DNA of 7,206 nucleotides, from positions 1 to 7,206 of the forward strand of contig JAIXZF010000461.1 in the NCBI GenBank assembly GCA_027489835.1. The letters run 5' to 3'. Position 1 is the first letter of the stretch. Every line of letters starts with the position of its first letter. A model generated the notes under the pieces. It was not told the origin of the DNA. It did no database searches and saw only the letters and a list, made by a program, of their open reading frames with translations. This document shows positions 5,574-7,206 of this stretch, piece by piece. The translations under genes and the position numbers were made by a program. The stretch is from Hyphomicrobiales bacterium (GTDB taxonomy: Bacteria > Pseudomonadota > Alphaproteobacteria > Rhizobiales > Beijerinckiaceae).

Positions 5574-6935
5574 ATGCGTATCCGTGGCTCCCTGAAGGCG
5601 TCTGTGCTCGCGGGCGCGGCGCTGTGCGCCCTCCTGCCCCTGCCGCTGCTGGCTGCTCCCGAGACTGCCAAGCCCGCGCCATCCTCAGCGTTGCCGGCAG
5701 CATTGCCCGCTCCCGCCACCACGCAGGCCGTGGTCGAGGAGGCGAAGGCCGCCCAGCCGAGCCACCTCTATCCGATGTATGGCCCGCAGACGCTGGAGCA
5801 CACGCGCGCGGCCCTCGCCCATTACGAGGAACTGGCGGCCAGCGGCGGCTGGCCTTATCTGCCGGCGCAGATCGCCGGGCTGAAGACCGGATCGCGTAGC
5901 GGTCTGGTCGAGCTGCTCAAGGTCCGGCTCATCCTCACTGGCGACCTCGCCGCCGACGCGGCCTCGGGCGATCTGTTCGACGCGGCGACCGAGGATGCGC
6001 TCAAGCGCTTCCAGCAGCGCCACGGGCTTTCGCAGACCGGATCGGTGGGCCGGCTGACCACGCGCGCGCTCAACGTTCCGGTCGATGTGCGGCTCAACCA
6101 GCTCCGTGCCTCGATCCACCGGCTCGAGGGCAACGCCTTCGCCTTCTCGAGCCGCTATGTCGTCGTCAACATTCCCGGCGCGCAGGTCGAGGCCATCGCC
6201 GACGGCGTGGTCGAGCGCCGCCACGTGGCCATCGTCGGCCGGCCCGACCGCCCCTCCCCCGTGCTGGCGGCGCGCATCTCAGCGGTGAACCTCAACCCGA
6301 CCTGGACAGTGCCCATGTCCATCGTGAAGGCCGACATCGTGCCGCAGATGGTCAAGGATCCTAGCTTCCTCGCCAAGCACCACATGCGCGTGATCGGCGC
6401 GGGCAACCTTGAGGTCGACCCCAAAACGATCAACTGGGCGAAGGTGAAGAACCCCAACTTCTTCATCCGGCAGGATCCCGGGCCGACCAACTCGCTGGGC
6501 TCGATCCGCATCGACATGCCGAACACGCAGGCGGTGTTCATGCACGACACGCCGAAGAAGGAGCTGTTCCGCAACGATGTGCGCTTCAACTCCTCGGGCT
6601 GCGCGCGCGTCGACGGGGTGAAGGACCTCGCGCTCTGGCTTCTCAAGGGCTCGGAATGGGATCAGGCCAAGCTCGACGCGGCGCTGGCCACGCCCGAGCG
6701 CAAGGACATCCGCCTCGCCAAGTCCGTGCCTGTGGCCTGGGTCTACCTCACCGGCTGGGCCGCCGGAGACGGGCTCATCCATTTCCGCGACGACATCTAT
6801 GGGCTCGACACGCCCGAGGGCATCGTGACCTCGACGATCGCGCCACGGAAGCCGTCGCCGCCGAAGCCCGAGGTCAGGCCGGCCATGGCGCCGCAGCCGC
6901 CGACGCGGCCGTCGACGCCAGTGGCCTATCGCTGA
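5574..6935 (+). CDS. Exported L,D-transpeptidase, YcbB/LdtD type (YkuD catalytic domain)
   Basis: L,D-transpeptidases make 3-3 cross-links in peptidoglycan outside the cytoplasmic membrane, an abundant linkage in Rhizobiales. The 453-residue product has, in order: a Sec-type signal peptide (MRIRGSLKAS, then a hydrophobic run to LPLPLLAA, about residues 1-28); an Ala/Pro-rich linker (28-50); a peptidoglycan-binding-1 domain (about 108-166, with DAATEDALKRFQQRHGLSQTG); the YkuD domain (about 193-393); and a Pro-rich tail (424-453). The catalytic motif is HDTPKKELF followed by FNSSGCARVDG, with H324 and nucleophile C343, as in E. coli LdtD, which is longer. The ATG at 5574 is chosen because AGGTG (5563-5567) lies 6 bases upstream; a GTG at 5565 in the same frame falls inside that site. 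The gene probably has its own promoter and ends 3 bases from the convergent cytochrome gene. Confidence 0.92.
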   Translation: MRIRGSLKASVLAGAALCALLPLPLLAAPETAKPAPSSALPAALPAPATTQAVVEEAKAAQPSHLYPMYGPQTLEHTRAALAHYEELAASGGWPYLPAQIAGLKTGSRSGLVELLKVRLILTGDLAADAASGDLFDAATEDALKRFQQRHGLSQTGSVGRLTTRALNVPVDVRLNQLRASIHRLEGNAFAFSSRYVVVNIPGAQVEAIADGVVERRHVAIVGRPDRPSPVLAARISAVNLNPTWTVPMSIVKADIVPQMVKDPSFLAKHHMRVIGAGNLEVDPKTINWAKVKNPNFFIRQDPGPTNSLGSIRIDMPNTQAVFMHDTPKKELFRNDVRFNSSGCARVDGVKDLALWLLKGSEWDQAKLDAALATPERKDIRLAKSVPVAWVYLTGWAAGDGLIHFRDDIYGLDTPEGIVTSTIAPRKPSPPKPEVRPAMAPQPPTRPSTPVAYR

Positions 6936-6938
6936 GGC

Positions 6939-7206
6939 TCACTTCGGTGCGAACGGGTTGACCCAGCCGCGCGAACTCGTCGCCTGCTCGGGGTAGGCGG
7001 CCGTCAGGTAATCGAGCAGCACTTTGCGCGTCGCCGCATCTGGCGCGGGCATGGAGTGGCGCTCGGTCATCCAGGTCAGCGTCGAGTCCCAGCGCTCGCG
7101 GCTCATGCCCTGCCGGCCGACGACCTGGAAGGAATGGCAGCCGATGCAGTAGCCGAAGGTGTCCTCCCGGCCGGGATGGTCGGGAAGCGCGTCGGGCGTC
7201 TCGGCA
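6939..7206 (-). CDS. Monohaem c-type cytochrome, C-terminal fragment (start beyond window)
   Basis: The minus strand is open from the right edge to a TGA at 6939-6941, giving the last 88 codons of a gene that starts outside the window. The translation contains CIGCH (encoded at 7134-7148), the CxxCH site for covalent haem c attachment with the histidine as axial ligand. About 28 residues later comes HSMP, whose methionine (7050-7052) is the likely second axial ligand. WDSTLTWMTERHSMP and LLDYLTAAYP resemble the small cytochrome subunits that accept electrons from periplasmic dehydrogenases such as the sulfite dehydrogenase SorB, but the partner gene is not visible. The haem site means export to the periplasm; the signal peptide would be upstream. 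GC-rich third positions and a coherent globular sequence support a real gene. The exact role is unknown. Confidence 0.82.
   Translation of the reverse strand, partial: AETPDALPDHPGREDTFGYCIGCHSFQVVGRQGMSRERWDSTLTWMTERHSMPAPDAATRKVLLDYLTAAYPEQATSSRGWVNPFAPK

Noticed and set aside
4412..5722. 436-codon open frame on the minus strand across rdgB, gloC and the transpeptidase start
   Set aside because: It runs opposite three well-recognised genes, is rich in Arg, Gly and Ala with no domain, and is the expected shadow of GC-rich third positions.
1..7206. Defence island, biosynthetic cluster, toxin-antitoxin or mobile element
   Set aside because: All coding space is filled by recognised housekeeping or envelope families with uniform base composition; there are no transposase, integrase, direct repeats or unknown multi-gene cassettes.

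Overview
This is a GC-rich chromosomal segment with third codon positions dominated by G and C. Protein style and gene content suggest an alphaproteobacterium, probably of the Hyphomicrobiales (Rhizobiales); the genus cannot be named from the sequence alone. It looks like ordinary, dense, vertically inherited housekeeping DNA. I see no tRNA or rRNA, insertion sequence, CRISPR array, phage gene or attachment site.

Layout. Bases 1-723 (+) are the C-terminal part of a membrane-anchored family 2 glycosyltransferase whose start lies outside the window. After 36 bases comes murJ (760-2325, +), the lipid II flippase. Its stop faces, 7 bases away, the stop of a minus-strand fold-type IV, branched-chain-type aminotransferase (2333-3199). 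A 228-base divergent intergenic region (3200-3427) carries several inverted repeats and weak promoter-like sequences. From it a plus-strand operon runs right: rph (3428-4147, RNase PH), rdgB (4144-4782, ITP/XTP pyrophosphatase, overlapping rph by 4 bases) and a YcbL/GloC-type glyoxalase II (4796-5455, 13 bases after rdgB). A 118-base gap (5456-5573) has a GGTTAACC palindrome that includes a CtrA-like half-site, plus a hairpin next to the ribosome binding site. It leads into an exported YcbB/LdtD-type L,D-transpeptidase (5574-6935, +). The right edge holds the C-terminal 88 codons of a minus-strand c-type cytochrome (6939-7206), whose stop is 3 bases from the transpeptidase stop.

How they fit together. 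Two themes stand out: the cell envelope (glycosyltransferase, MurJ, L,D-transpeptidase) and RNA, nucleotide and metabolite maintenance (RNase PH matures tRNA 3' ends, RdgB destroys deaminated purine NTPs, GloC hydrolyses thioesters such as lactoylglutathione). No new multi-gene system is evident. The points most worth a second look are the regulatory-looking repeats in the two intergenic regions, a substituted substrate-pocket motif in the aminotransferase, and the gene neighbourhood around murJ.
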